Positions 35,852 to 45,572 of a stretch of DNA of 64,000 nt are shown here, piece after piece. The stretch lies in the NCBI GenBank assembly GCA_003584005.1, contig QXHL01000008.1, positions 1 through 64,000 of the forward strand. The letters are read 5' to 3'. The notes under the pieces were generated by a model, which searched no databases, was not told the DNA's origin, and saw nothing but the letters and a program-made list of their open reading frames with translations. Source of the DNA: Alicyclobacillaceae bacterium I2511 (GTDB lineage: Bacteria; Bacillota; Bacilli; Alicyclobacillales; Alicyclobacillaceae). The translations under genes were made by a program, and so were the position numbers. Positions within the stretch are counted from its first letter, which is position 1. Each line of letters begins with the position of its first letter.

Positions 35852-36676
35852 TTGAAACTCAGTGTAAAGTTATATCAGATTATCAGCATTGTTTTCTTTC
35901 TGTGCATAGCTACGGTTTCAGATGCACTGATTGTCCATTCAGCGATTGAGTTTAATATGAAAGTGCACGAACCACAAAATGTATTTTATTGGTTGAATCC
36001 CGTATTAGCCCCCATTCAAGCTGGGAATACGGTTCTATTGCTTGGTGGTATTGGGAGTGGTTTAGTTGGAGCGCTTATTCCCAGTGTGACTGATAAACCA
36101 TTCAAAAACGTCTTACGGATATTACTCCCGGTAATACTCTCCATCGAGTTAGTTGCAGTTTCAATCTTATCCAATATGATTTACCAGTGGGCTATTATTG
36201 GGTATCATCCCGTTAATATTCCTAACTTACCAATACACGAATTCAAAATGTTCTTAGGCATGATGTTGTACTTCTTATTCTGGATTTATGTTGGGCAGGG
36301 AATTAGATTAACGACTTCACCCCTATTTAGTAGTCTGGTCGTTGCTGGAATTCAGGTGGCCGAGCTTTTTGTGATTTACCCCCATAATCAAGTCATAGCT
36401 CAGTATCTCCCCACGGGGTTAAGCCGGGAACTTGTAGTATCGCATTTTCAATATTGGCAACCCGGATCTTGGTCCTTCAATCCAAATGTAGTCCATTTCG
36501 CTAGTACCTCTGTATTGATTAATTCAAACCACGAATTTCTTAATCCATCGTTTTCTCGATTGTATGGATCGTTACTTATGTATATTTTGATTTGCTATAT
36601 GTATCCAATTGCACGTAATATCTTGCATAACAAAGTGGTACAGCCGGAGGTGCCTTCAAATGCTCAAAGAGATTGA
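35852..36676 (+). CDS. polytopic membrane protein, unknown
   Basis: 274 residues from a TTG start. About six hydrophobic helices (near 8-30, 55-80, 85-110, 130-155, 160-185 and 230-255). It resembles ABC-2-type permease subunits in length and spacing, but no ATPase gene is adjacent, so this is only a possibility. It overlaps the next gene by 17 bases, so the two are coupled. Confidence 0.6.
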   Translation: MKLSVKLYQIISIVFFLCIATVSDALIVHSAIEFNMKVHEPQNVFYWLNPVLAPIQAGNTVLLLGGIGSGLVGALIPSVTDKPFKNVLRILLPVILSIELVAVSILSNMIYQWAIIGYHPVNIPNLPIHEFKMFLGMMLYFLFWIYVGQGIRLTTSPLFSSLVVAGIQVAELFVIYPHNQVIAQYLPTGLSRELVVSHFQYWQPGSWSFNPNVVHFASTSVLINSNHEFLNPSFSRLYGSLLMYILICYMYPIARNILHNKVVQPEVPSNAQRD

Positions 36677-37346
36677 TCCACGCACACTGTCACGTCCAAC
36701 ACAACAACTAGATATTAAACTCATCCGTCTTAATACTAATACCGATTTTGATTCCAACGCTCGCGCATCGTTGGAATCTAATACTGCATCAAACGTCTTA
36801 GTATGTATGTTACTTAATAACCCAGTCGGTCCCGTCCGTTTTTTATTTGAGCAACCTATGGCCGATCTTACCTCCATTTATAAGGATGTACGATGTTCGG
36901 TTTTGTGTACGTTATGCTTAGAAGTGTTTGCGATACAGAGCAATAACTCTTTCATAGGAATGCAGATGCAGAATATTCAAGCTGATCGTATTGATAACGC
37001 AGTAAAAGACTCTCTCAAGCAAGACATTTTATCCCTTTTTTCACCAACCGAAAAAACAGAATTTGTAGCGCCGAAAGCGGGATCGATTCGTGCATTTTTA
37101 GTACAAAAAAATAGTCCATCAGCGTCATCCACATTTTGGTCTGGTGAACAATTTTTAGTAAATCAATGCAAGTTATCTGGTGGGATATTGGGGATTCCAT
37201 TATTAGGGAAGAGTATTAATGAGATAGACTCAAACTCTGCATTGACAGCCTTATCTGAGACGGTTAGCAAGGTCATTATTCTAGGAGGGAGCACAAACGG
37301 AGAGGAATGGCAGTCAACCCATCTAATACTCGAAACGCAACAATAG
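36660..37346 (+). CDS. soluble protein coupled to the membrane protein, unknown
   Basis: 228 residues. ATG 36660 is preceded by GGAGGTG inside the upstream gene. No signal peptide or membrane helix. Segments such as VLVCMLLNNPVGPVRFLFEQ and a C-terminal SGEQFLVNQCKLSGGILGIP show an ordinary alpha/beta protein. Unrecognised; probably acts with the membrane protein encoded before it. Confidence 0.6.
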   Translation: MLKEIDPRTLSRPTQQLDIKLIRLNTNTDFDSNARASLESNTASNVLVCMLLNNPVGPVRFLFEQPMADLTSIYKDVRCSVLCTLCLEVFAIQSNNSFIGMQMQNIQADRIDNAVKDSLKQDILSLFSPTEKTEFVAPKAGSIRAFLVQKNSPSASSTFWSGEQFLVNQCKLSGGILGIPLLGKSINEIDSNSALTALSETVSKVIILGGSTNGEEWQSTHLILETQQ

Positions 37347-37487
37347 AGCTTTACGAAGATGAGAATAACACAACACAGATGATTAGAATCACTGCCTTAT
37401 AAAGGAACACTCACAATTGGGAACGTATGCCTCAATCGTGTTTGTTATACCCTTTTACTTCCAATTTTAGCGTTGTAAATCCGCGTT

Positions 37488-38540
37488 TTGTTGGCGGCAC
37501 CCCCATTAGAACAGGCGAAAACCATCGTTATGGTCGGTCGCGCCACGGGATGGGCCAGCTCACCGAATCAAATTTTTCGGACCACGACATCTGGCGAAAA
37601 ATGGGTAAGCGTTTTGAAATCTTCAGCCATCCTGACAATGGATGCCGTCACTTCGAAAACCGCTTGGGTGGTCACCCAAGACGGTGCTCATGATGTCATC
37701 CTAAGCTATACGCACGACGGAGGCGTACACTGGGCAACACATACACTCCATGCGTCATGGCCTGTAGCTCAAGCTCAGGTGAATGTCGCCACTCACTCGG
37801 CGGATGGCTCGTTTGGATCGGTGCTGTTATCGGGTCCAGTGGGTATGCAAACAGGCCCGCAAGCCCTGTGGACCATTTCTCAGGGTCATGTGTCATCCGC
37901 CCCTGTCTACACCACCGCCCACGGGGCATTCGCGGCCGTTGCGTGGATATCCTCTACTCGCGCATGGGCAATCTCTGACGGCGCTAGCTCCCCTGCCCTG
38001 ATGGACTCGATGAACGGCGGCGCGTCGTGGAGTCCGGTGGCACTACCCCTCCCGAGCTGGGTGTCTCCCAAAGCTATGAACAATCCCCGACCACAACTTC
38101 AGGCCTCCTTGGAGGCCTTTCAACCACCTACCTTTGTCGATGGCGTGGGCTACCTGTCTACCACCCTAAATGTGCCGTATATCGGCTCTCAGAACATTGT
38201 GAAATACCATCACTATGCTGTGCTTTACAAGACGACTCGCGGAACCATATGGAAACCTATTTGGACCCGTGCTAATGCATCTGTGGTCTCTCTGGACTGG
38301 ATCACATCGCAAGATGGGTGGGATATTGTCGCGAAAGGGCATCAGGTGCAATTGGACCACACCGCGACGAGCGGTCACACATGGCAAGACGTTTTCACCG
38401 TTCCCTCGACCATTCATCCCCTTAGCGTAAAGTTCTTTAGTCAAACGGGATGGATCGTCTCGCAAAGCACTCAGGCGAATACGTTGTCGTTATGGCAATC
38501 TCACAACAACGGAAAACAATGGCAGGTCGTGCACGAGTAG
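37488..38540 (+). pseudogene. YCF48/BNR-like surface beta-propeller that has lost its export signal
   Basis: 350 codons of Asp-box/BNR-type repeats (SYTHDGGVHWATH, MDSMNGGASWSPV, DHTATSGHTWQDV, WQSHNNGKQWQVV). It resembles the lipoprotein at 45628-46749. Upstream, a hydrophobic stretch (TLLLPILAL) is followed in frame by TAA at about 37470, so the signal is separated from the body and no good ribosome binding site precedes the remaining frame. It ends 18 bases from a convergent GH25-like gene. Confidence 0.6.
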
Positions 38541-38558
38541 CACGACCTGCACGACCAT

Positions 38559-39260
38559 TCAACAAATACCCGGGGGTGTGGTGGGATGCCACGTGTAATT
38601 GGAACTGTAATTCACGCCCCCAGCATATGGGGTGACATCGTAATCCGGGTCCTGGTAATACTGCCAGATCATCGGAAAGTATCCCCCCACCGTGGGCATA
38701 GGACAATACAGTCCTTCCACGGTCGTACAATCTTGCGAGGACTGGGTCGCGGCGATCCATACCACAATAGGTTGCGGCGAACTCTAGTTGCTAGCATCGA
38801 GAAGGTTCTGGAATTCCCCGGTTTGACTACCGTAGAGACCGAGCGTTGTTGATGACGAATAAGAATGTGCCGAATTTAGACTGGCAAGCTTATTCAAAAA
38901 TCCTTCCACAACAGCTTGATTTTCACTCCAAGCCGTAGAATCATTCGCAGTATTCCAGCCGCCGCTACCAAGCGATACAGAGCCAAACATTGTACCCCCA
39001 GGATATCCGCCGGGATATTGTTGGTTCCAAAATTGGCTCCAGAAAGCCTGAGCCTGTTCTGCTCCCCACTCTTGATACGTCTTTCCAGAAGGGGTATTTC
39101 CTGGGCCTTCAATGTTCCAGTAGGCAAAGGCTGGAATAGAAGTACTCGTGACAGTCCAATAGATGCTCACCGTAGTGCCGTAGCCCATGCGGCCGAGATA
39201 AAAATTCATTCCGCAAGGATTACTGGAAGTCCCTGAGTCCGATCCAAAATACCACGCCAT
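38559..39260 (-). pseudogene. signal-less GH25/DUF1906-like hydrolase with an in-frame amber codon
   Basis: ATG 39260 (AAGAGGAGGAAA ribosome binding site): MAWYFGSDSGTSSNPCGMNF, YLGRMGYGTT..., EWGAEQAQAFW, GLYGSQTGEFQ, then TAG at 38784-38786 and in the same frame PIVVWIAATQSSQD and PMIWQYYQDPDYDVTPYAGG. The last part is the WQY...D end typical of GH25 lysozyme-like folds, so the amber splits one domain. No signal peptide. Convergent with the beta-propeller gene. Confidence 0.65.
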
Positions 39261-39472
39261 TGACTTTTCCTCCTCTTAATATCTCTAGAGCATCGCCCGA
39301 AGGCACTTTGAGCGTAACGCCCGAAACCGACACTTGGCCGACAGTAATCTGGCATGTTTCCGACACTTTTTGAAACCCGAAAGGCTCGATGGCCCAAGGG
39401 ATTGCGGGCCAAAGCTCCACAAGATCGCGGCAGAATGCTCACAAGGTGCGCCAAACGTGGAAGACCGGCTAG
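39261..39472. other. gap between hydrolase relic and winged-helix gene
   Basis: A minus-strand frame at 39220-39420 (ITVGQVSVSGVTLKVPSG...) overlaps the hydrolase start by 41 bases; it has protein-like codons but no convincing ribosome binding site, so I leave it unannotated. Confidence 0.25.
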
Positions 39473-39805
39473 TTACGACACGAACGGAGCCTGTGTCGAC
39501 GGAATGCGCAGACAATAACCGACGGTGCGATAGGTCAGGACCCTTTGGGGATGGTGCGGATGGGGTTCGACAGCCTGACGAATGCGGTGAATATGCCGCC
39601 CCAGGTCATCGGGCACATGGGGTTCCCCCGGCCATCCCACCGCCAATAATTGATCATTGGCGATGACGGTATTGGGATGACGGGCGAGATAGGCCAAAAT
39701 GGCCCACGTGCGAGCGGGAAGGGGGATAAAGCGGCGACCGCGCCAGACCCCATCCAGTGCAAAATCGATGCGAATGTGCGCAGATAACACCAAAATCTCA
39801 GCCAT
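39473..39805 (-). CDS. stand-alone OmpR/PhoB-type winged-helix DNA-binding protein
   Basis: 110 residues from ATG 39805 (GGAGGCGCCG upstream). It is almost entirely a Trans_reg_C winged helix: FIPLPARTWAILAYLARHPN, VIANDQLLAVGWPG, VPDDLGRHIHRIRQAVEP and TYRTVGYCLRI. There is no receiver domain. A candidate c-di-GMP-type RNA lies about 95 bases upstream of its start, and its closest downstream neighbour is the GH25-like relic, which it might regulate. Confidence 0.7.
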   Translation of the reverse strand: MAEILVLSAHIRIDFALDGVWRGRRFIPLPARTWAILAYLARHPNTVIANDQLLAVGWPGEPHVPDDLGRHIHRIRQAVEPHPHHPQRVLTYRTVGYCLRIPSTQAPFVS

Positions 39806-39867
39806 CGGCGCCTCCATACAGGGATACTCGCTGGATGGGACAGGCGCGGAAGCCGAGAGAAGAACAC

Positions 39868-39893
39868 GCCGTCTGATTGACGGGCAGTCAGGC
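39868..39893 (-). terminator. hairpin downstream of the GEMM-like RNA
   Basis: GCCTGACTG-CCCGT-CAATCAGACGGC forms an imperfect stem, followed on the minus strand by GTGTTCTTCTCTC, a weak U-rich stretch. It sits between the aptamer-like element and the winged-helix gene. Confidence 0.4.
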
Positions 39894-39898
39894 TATCT

Positions 39899-39969
39899 GG
39901 TCCCGACGCGCGTCAGGACGGAAGACCCTATGACTTTGCGACCCCGGCTTCCGCGCGGGTGTGCACATG
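39899..39969 (-). ncRNA. candidate variant c-di-GMP-I (GEMM) riboswitch
   Basis: On the minus strand: GTGCACACC, then GGGGTCGCAAAGTCATAGGG (compare GGGACGCAAAGCCATGGGG of the confident copies), then TCTTCCGTCCTGACGCGCGT and CGGGACC. The order of core, short stem and closing helix fits GEMM, but several conserved bases differ (TCGCAAAGTC instead of ACGCAAAGCC) and the 5' GGGCAAACC is poor. It could be a ligand-shifted or decayed variant. Confidence 0.4.
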
Positions 39970-40184
39970 TTAAATGTTGGTAATGATATAACGCTGATAA
40001 AGACGGACAAGTTACGGCAGAACGATAAGAGCCTGACCAATACCGAAAAGCATGAAATGCTATCATGAAAGCACAGCCCGTTTGCAGAGTGATCAACACG
40101 GTCGGGTGCTTCAACACACCGTCGACGATATCGCCATTTCAACAGAACATTGATGGATGAACAACCGGCTAAGGAGAGCCTGTT

Positions 40185-40676
40185 TCAATCACGGAATACG
40201 AATACCCGTTTTTTGGTCCCTGAATTGTCAAATGGCGAGACATCAATATCCAGTGGAACGTACAGACGATCCTTATCACGTCCCAAACGAACAGACGAAA
40301 CGGTCACGTCGAAATCGTGCAGGAGGTTCGCTGATTCCTCTAGAATGACGGACTCCCAGTCGGATTTTGGGGCAGCCATGTCGAGGCGTTGACGCAGTGT
40401 GGGGCTGGATGGAACGGTGTCAATTTGCAACGCAGCAAAAAAGAACTCATCCTCACGAAACGGCTCAATGTGATCGAAGTCGCTCTTTCCTTGACAGAGC
40501 AAGCCAAGATAAGAGTAGGCGATGTCACGGTTCGATATATCAGGTGCACCTACCCCAGGCACAACGGTTTTGTTCAAACGTGATCCGAGATGCGTTTTGT
40601 CCAGCAACAATCCGACAAGAGATAAGCCGGAATGCGTTGTGATGGTCTCGTCAGACGGCTCAATGATGAAGCGCAA
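40185..40676 (-). pseudogene. IS1380-family transposase, N-terminal part
   Basis: Begins MRFIIEPSDETITTHSGL and contains AYSYLGLLCQGKSDFDHI, IDTVPSSPTLRQRLD and the first catalytic region DIDVSPFDNSGTKK, all typical of IS1380 transposases, then breaks off. About 160 of the usual ~430 residues remain. 40677-40815 is its noncoding upstream end. Confidence 0.75.
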
Positions 40677-40815
40677 GAGATCACCTCATAGGTGAGTTTA
40701 GAAAAATAAGATTAACTCCGGATCTCTCAATTTTAATCCATCTTTCTACGAATATCTACGTTTTTCAAGAACGCATGTCACGGATTCAGGAAAGAGTATT
40801 TGACCCATTTAATGG

Positions 40816-40907
40816 TTTCATTTTGTAGTGAGGGGTTTATCATCAACTAATTTGCGGGAGAGCCACTTTGAATCGGTACGGGTGGCAACTTTCATCGTAA
40901 TATGCAC
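40816..40907. mobile_element. IS21-type terminal segment (scar)
   Basis: Contains TGAGGGGTTTATCATCAACT and GGGAGAGCCAC...GTGGCAACTTTC repeats. The same segment is found inverted at 56190-56250 and in part at 48628-48655 and 56508-56530. No transposase gene is attached here. Confidence 0.55.
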
Positions 40908-40910
40908 ATT

Positions 40911-41018
40911 GTCGGAAGCCATATCAAATTGGTTCGGATATGTCCCTTGAAAAACCGAACGGTACAATTGACCTGATAAAGTGTACAAATTGAATTGATA
41001 CGGGAAATCCATTGGGTT
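40911..41018 (-). pseudogene. 108-bp copy of part of the lipoprotein gene at 48711-49859
   Basis: Encodes DFPYQFNLYTLSGQLYRSVF and TYPNQFDMASD, identical to residues in the intact lipoprotein; at the DNA level it matches 49017-49124 with one visible mismatch. It is sandwiched between an IS21 end and a transposase N-terminus, so it marks a recombination junction. Confidence 0.8.
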
Positions 41019-41124
41019 CCCGGCGTAGTTTTTCCACCCCGTCCTATTGAAATACGATGCCTGCCAGTACGGAGTTCCACACCGCGCGCACCGGGTAGTC
41101 ATTGCGACCCTTGGCGCGGTGGCG

Positions 41125-41246
41125 ATGGAGGACCTCATCAGCTCTTCATCCGGCATAGATTCGAGCACCAGACGCAGGCGCTCCAAATCTCCAAGCAGTT
41201 GCATTTCACGCCAGTCAAACAGTTTGAGCTGTGGTATAATCGCCAT
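41125..41246 (-). pseudogene. transposase N-terminal fragment (IS1182-like pattern)
   Basis: From ATG 41246: MAIIPQLKLFDWREMQLLGD, then LERLRLVLESMPDEELM, the start of an IS transposase, broken after about 40 residues. Family assignment is tentative. Confidence 0.45.
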
Positions 41247-41373
41247 GCAGATCACCTTCCACTTTCGTATCTTGAGATGTATGAATGAAAATATAGATTC
41301 CTTCATTTGGATTGATGAACACCAAAATCATAGGCTTTTCGGACACGCTCTATTAGTACGAGGAGATGTTATT

Positions 41374-41811
41374 ATGAAAAATCTATTTTCATTAAAGCGT
41401 TTATTGAAGGTTTTCGCCATAATAATTGTAATATTAGCAATATTGTTTTTCGGAGTGTTTACTCATAAGGCTAATAGTCGGTTTTTACTGTATCTAAAAG
41501 GTACAAATAATACAGTATATATATACAAGAACAATCAATACCGACCCGTGAAGAGTGACAACAACATTTTTTACTTAAATAGTAAAAATATATATCAACT
41601 TGATAGATCGCTATATTTTACAATAACTAATAATTACCGTGGTGAAATTATTATGAAAAGAATTATCTTTCATGGCATGAATGCTGGAACATTATTTTTA
41701 AACAACGTTGAAATGAACGGGTCTCAAATGGTGTTAATAAATAACATTTGGTACGAAATAAGATTATCCGGGGGATCGAGTTATTCTGTGAAAATTAAGT
41801 CAGAGAAGTAA
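41374..41811 (+). CDS. AT-rich single-pass membrane-anchored protein
   Basis: 145 residues from ATG 41374 (GAGGAG at good spacing). One N-terminal membrane helix (LLKVFAIIIVILAILFFGVF), then an extracytoplasmic domain of beta type rich in Asn, Tyr and Ile. Base composition is far more AT-rich than the flanks, suggesting recent transfer. Function unknown. It ends convergently with the G1 peptidase gene. Confidence 0.65.
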   Translation: MKNLFSLKRLLKVFAIIIVILAILFFGVFTHKANSRFLLYLKGTNNTVYIYKNNQYRPVKSDNNIFYLNSKNIYQLDRSLYFTITNNYRGEIIMKRIIFHGMNAGTLFLNNVEMNGSQMVLINNIWYEIRLSGGSSYSVKIKSEK

Positions 41812-41830
41812 ATTGGACTTCTCTGACTTA
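41796..41830. terminator. bidirectional terminator
   Basis: Fourteen-base perfect stem TAAGTCAGAGAAGT / ACTTCTCTGACTTA spanning the end of the AT-rich gene and facing the peptidase gene. Confidence 0.75.
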
Positions 41831-41849
41831 ATATGGTCTTAACTTTATT

Positions 41850-42905
41850 TCAGCCTACCGGGTCGATATTCCCATAATTTTTCCAATAATCGGTAAAAGA
41901 ATTCACCGTAGTTAAAGGATTATTCGCTGAAGCCATTGTTAATCCATCTTCACTCATAGTAAGTTCATTATTTGGCCAATCTCCAATGGCGAATGGGCCC
42001 GGTTCTGTAACTGAACCCGCAGCCGCACTTGTAAACACTTCGCTACCAAAATCCGTGAGGTGAGGATAACTATTATTTTCTTCTGTACGTTCAACAATCC
42101 ATTCAGCCGTACTGCCATTATAGTCACTGGAATCCCCGGAGTCGGAAAAACTTACAGCAACATTTGTTGTTTCATCTACCAAGTAGAAGTAAGCTGTACT
42201 ATTCGAATAACTGACGTCCGCATACATTTTATCTCCGGCTGAAATCACCATATTGGTTAAATCTTGTTGGTAAGGATACTTGGGAAGTATTTCAAACCAC
42301 GGATAGTAATTAGGAAACATGACATACGTCCTTAGAGTTATTGTCAGATCAGCTTCAGTACCCATTTGGATTAAATCGGGGTTACCGTTTCCCCCGATGC
42401 CAACCCAAGTGCAAGAATATTGATAATTCGGTCCACCAGGACCACCAGTAGTGGCATTTGGAACAGTCCACGTAGCTCTTACATCCGTATATCCATTATA
42501 ATTATATCCATTATACGCATAATAACCTGACCAATTATGAGATGAGGCTGAACCGCTTGCTGTACTTTGGTTTGTGGTATAGTGGTGGGTACTGATGACA
42601 CTCTTAAAGGTAGGAATAATGAAACGTTTGGAATGCTCCATAGCAGTTTTCCAAGCAGATAACAGTGAAGGGTTTGTCGGTTTTGTAGGAAAACCGTGCG
42701 CTTTGAGCTCACCGTTTGTTGCAGTAAGAGGATTAAAACCACTTGATGGAATATGCACGGCTACCCCAAGTTGTTGTGCTGTTTCTGTCGTAGCAGATGA
42801 AGTATTAGCAGACAATGTACTAGCAGACGCCGTGTTACCATATGTTGTCTCACATAATAGCGTGGTCATACCAATCGCAGTCATCAATAAAATTTTCTTC
42901 ATCAT
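41850..42905 (-). CDS. secreted G1-family (eqolisin) glutamic peptidase
   Basis: 351 residues. Signal peptide (1-25), propeptide to about 120, then the eqolisin beta-sandwich: HNWSGYYAY (123-131), ATWTVPN (144-150), CTWVGIGG (165-172), LIQMG with candidate catalytic Gln180, WFEILP (203-208) and AEWIVER with candidate catalytic Glu268. G1 peptidases use a Gln/Glu pair and work at acid pH, fitting an acidophile. Transcription starts behind a c-di-GMP riboswitch leader shared with the unrelated secreted protein at 6496-7392. Confidence 0.85.
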   Translation of the reverse strand: MMKKILLMTAIGMTTLLCETTYGNTASASTLSANTSSATTETAQQLGVAVHIPSSGFNPLTATNGELKAHGFPTKPTNPSLLSAWKTAMEHSKRFIIPTFKSVISTHHYTTNQSTASGSASSHNWSGYYAYNGYNYNGYTDVRATWTVPNATTGGPGGPNYQYSCTWVGIGGNGNPDLIQMGTEADLTITLRTYVMFPNYYPWFEILPKYPYQQDLTNMVISAGDKMYADVSYSNSTAYFYLVDETTNVAVSFSDSGDSSDYNGSTAEWIVERTEENNSYPHLTDFGSEVFTSAAAGSVTEPGPFAIGDWPNNELTMSEDGLTMASANNPLTTVNSFTDYWKNYGNIDPVG

Positions 42906-43007
42906 TTACCACTCCTCATATAAAAATAACAAACAAGCCCCCGAAGTTTTTTTAGTGAACGGTAAATCACAACCATTAGCAAATAACTCGGTCTATCAGT
43001 AAACGCA

Positions 43008-43184
43008 CTAACGATTTAACTGCCTTTTGGATAGCTGTCTCTGATCACTAATCATCATCACCAGACCTCTGTGATTGCGAGCATTGCCTGTCATAGAACG
43101 CATAACGACCTGATTGAACATTTGGCAGATCTCGATGTCCTCGTAATCACTCTTCTCAAAGTAAATGATGTTTGTGCTAACGAC
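43008..43184 (-). other. conserved 58-codon open frame inside the riboswitch leader, copy 2
   Basis: Same frame as 7499-7675, with the stop preserved. It lies between the leader terminator and the peptidase start. Confidence 0.3.
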
Positions 43185-43299
43185 TCATTGGACTGACGTC
43201 ACCCGGAATTCACAGCAATCAACAGATTTGTTATGAGAATGCAGCCGTTGCTTAAGAATTGAACGACAAATGATCTTCTTATGGAATTCACCCCTCTCC

Positions 43300-43332
43300 A
43301 AAAATTAAAAATCTGGCCGTATTCCGCCAGAC
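43300..43332 (-). terminator. intrinsic terminator of the GEMM expression platform, copy 2
   Basis: Identical stem to copy 1 (TCTGGCGGAATACGGCCAGA) followed by TTTTTAATTTTT on the minus strand. Confidence 0.8.
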
Positions 43333-43346
43333 TGTACAGATACTCT

Positions 43347-43434
43347 ATCTGCAACCTGGCTGGCGTAGTGCCTATCGCACTGTAGCCCCATGGCTTTGCG
43401 TCCCTCAGTTTCCCGAGGTTTGCCCCTTGTCCCC
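43347..43434 (-). ncRNA. c-di-GMP-I (GEMM-I) riboswitch, copy 2
   Basis: Same conserved elements as copy 1, including GGGGCAAACC, GGGACGCAAAGCC and GCCAGCCAGGTTGC, with no visible change in the aptamer. It controls the acid peptidase gene. Confidence 0.85.
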
Positions 43435-43752
43435 GTCTCAACATTCTTTATTTAATGTAACCCTATTCTACCAAATCTCCTCTTGCAAACACATTCATTC
43501 CCTGTGTCGTTACTGAATTTACCGAAACATACTAAAAATCCCGGAGTTGCTCTGTTTTATGGTGTTTTTCTCGAAATCCCTCTTTTTACTACAATATCTC
43601 TTTCCAGACTAGAACAACATGGGTCGACAAGATCATTTTAATCAAATTTCTCGCGTCGGACGCCGGGTCCAAACGCGACATTCTCCGCTGGGCCAGAGTG
43701 TCCTCTGGTGGAATGTCGTAGCTTTCCGGGATACAGAGGAGGCTCAACGTTT

Positions 43753-45479
43753 TCACCGCCCATCCACCATCCGCAGTTGAATCGTCCGTTCGCCCTTCCA
43801 TTGATGGTCCCCCACCGTGACCAGCAGGTGATGTAGCGTCCCTGTCTGCCAAGCAGGGCGTTGCTCCCCCTTCCCAAAAGCGAGCACGGGGTAGGTGAAG
43901 CCCTGCTCGTTTTTCACCCACACTTTCAAGTGCTGGTTCTCTTTGCCCATCGTCTGCGCCGCTTCCACGGTGACGCCTGCGACAAAGAACACCGGTTCCG
44001 GGTTCCCGTTCCCGAACGGTTCCAGCTTGGCCAAGTCGTCCACCAGCGAAAACGAGAGTTCCCCCAGGTCCAACGGGGCATCGGTGATCCGGTGCGGGTC
44101 CAGTTCCACGTCCTCAAACCAGTTGCGTTCCACGGCGTACCCGTAGGACTTCTGCAGGCGGTTGAGGTCCGCTGTCGCCAGGCTAAACCCTGCAGCCGCC
44201 TCGTGCCCGCCAAACTTTTCGAACACCCCTGTGCGCTGTGGTACGTCCGCCAACGCCCGGTACAAGTCGTACTCCGGAATCGCTCGGCCCGATCCTTTCG
44301 CTCGGTCCCCGTCCACCGTCACACACAGGGTGGATTTCCAGAAACGCTCGGTCAGCTTGCCAGCGACAATGCCGATCACGCCCTCGTGCCAGCCGCTTCC
44401 CGCCACCACCAGCCCTTTTTTCCCAGCCATTTCGGGTGCGCCTCAATTTGTGCCAGGGCTTCCGCTTCCACCTGACTCTGCAACGCCTTGCGTCGGTCGT
44501 TGTACACGTTCAGTTCACGAGCGATGCTCAAGGCTTCCTGCGGGTCCTCCGTCAGAAACAGCTCCACCGCCCGCTTCGCATGGGCCAGACGGCCTACCGC
44601 GTTGATTCGCGGGGCCAACTGAAACGCCGCCGCCGTGGAGGTCACGCGTTTTTCAGCCAAGCCAGCGACTGCGATGAGCGCTTCTAGGCCCAGGTTGGGC
44701 TCACTGTTGAGACGTTTGAGACCCTCCTTGACCAACACCCGGTTTTCGCCAACCAGCGGGACTTGGTCTGCCACCGTGGCCAGAGCCACCAAGTCTAGCA
44801 GGTCTTCCGGGAATTCGCCCAGGAGGGCTTGGGCCAGCTTGAAGACGACTCCCGCGCCGCACAGGTCGTGAAAACTGTACATTGACCGTGGATAGGCCGG
44901 ATGGACAAGGGCGACAGCGTCTGGCACCGTTGAGATATGATGGTGGTCTGTGACAATCAGGTCCACCCCCAGGGCTTTGGCGGCCTCTCCCGCTTCCACC
45001 GCCGTGATTCCGGTGTCCACGGTGATGAGCAGTTTCACCCCCTGTTCTGCGGCCGCTTGGACTATGTTGGTGTGCAGGCCATAGCCGTCCGTGAACCGGG
45101 ACGGGATGAACCAGGCGGGGTCCGCGCCCAGTTTGCGCAGGGTCCGGACCAGAATGGCCGTGGCCGCCGTTCCGTCCACATCGTAGTCGCCATAGACCAG
45201 GATGGGTTCTTGGGCTTGAATGGCCTGGCGAATGCGGGCTACAGCACGGGGCATGTCGTGCATCAGCATGGGGTCAATGAGGCTGGAGCGAACCGCTTGG
45301 AGGAACGCCTCTGCGGACTCGACGCGAGCACAGTGGCGCGTGGTGAGAATCCGGGCCACCAGAGGATGCAGGTGGAACGCATCGGCCAGCGTGCGGGCCG
45401 CATCTAAATCGGCTTGGCGGCCGATCTATTTGTATTTGATGGTAGATAGTGTAGTCGGAGTCAACAGCAACGCCCCCTC
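43753..45479 (-). pseudogene. recJ: second copy of recJ, broken
   Basis: Closely matches 8310-10022. Two lesions are visible: a one-base deletion near 44424 in a poly-purine run (HPNWLEKKGLVV becomes HPKWLGKKGWWW), and a TGG-to-TAG change at 45426-45428 in the N-terminal KYKWIGRQ. The catalytic motifs in between are still readable, so decay is recent. Confidence 0.85.
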
Positions 45480-45572
45480 TGGGGATAGTGTAGCGTGAGT
45501 AGAAAGGAGATGTGGGGGAAAACGAGTGCATTATGCGAGTGGGGTGCGTCACGCGACCTTGGGGAGTTGCGT

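Noticed and set aside
37427-37693. 88-codon plus-strand frame overlapping the propeller start
   Set aside because: Different frame from the propeller and no domain features; the hydrophobic signal remnant is in yet another frame.
40165-40200. Possible CRISPR repeat (GTTTCAATC-like)
   Set aside because: Only a single occurrence with no spacer-repeat periodicity; it lies in the broken end of an IS1380 transposase.
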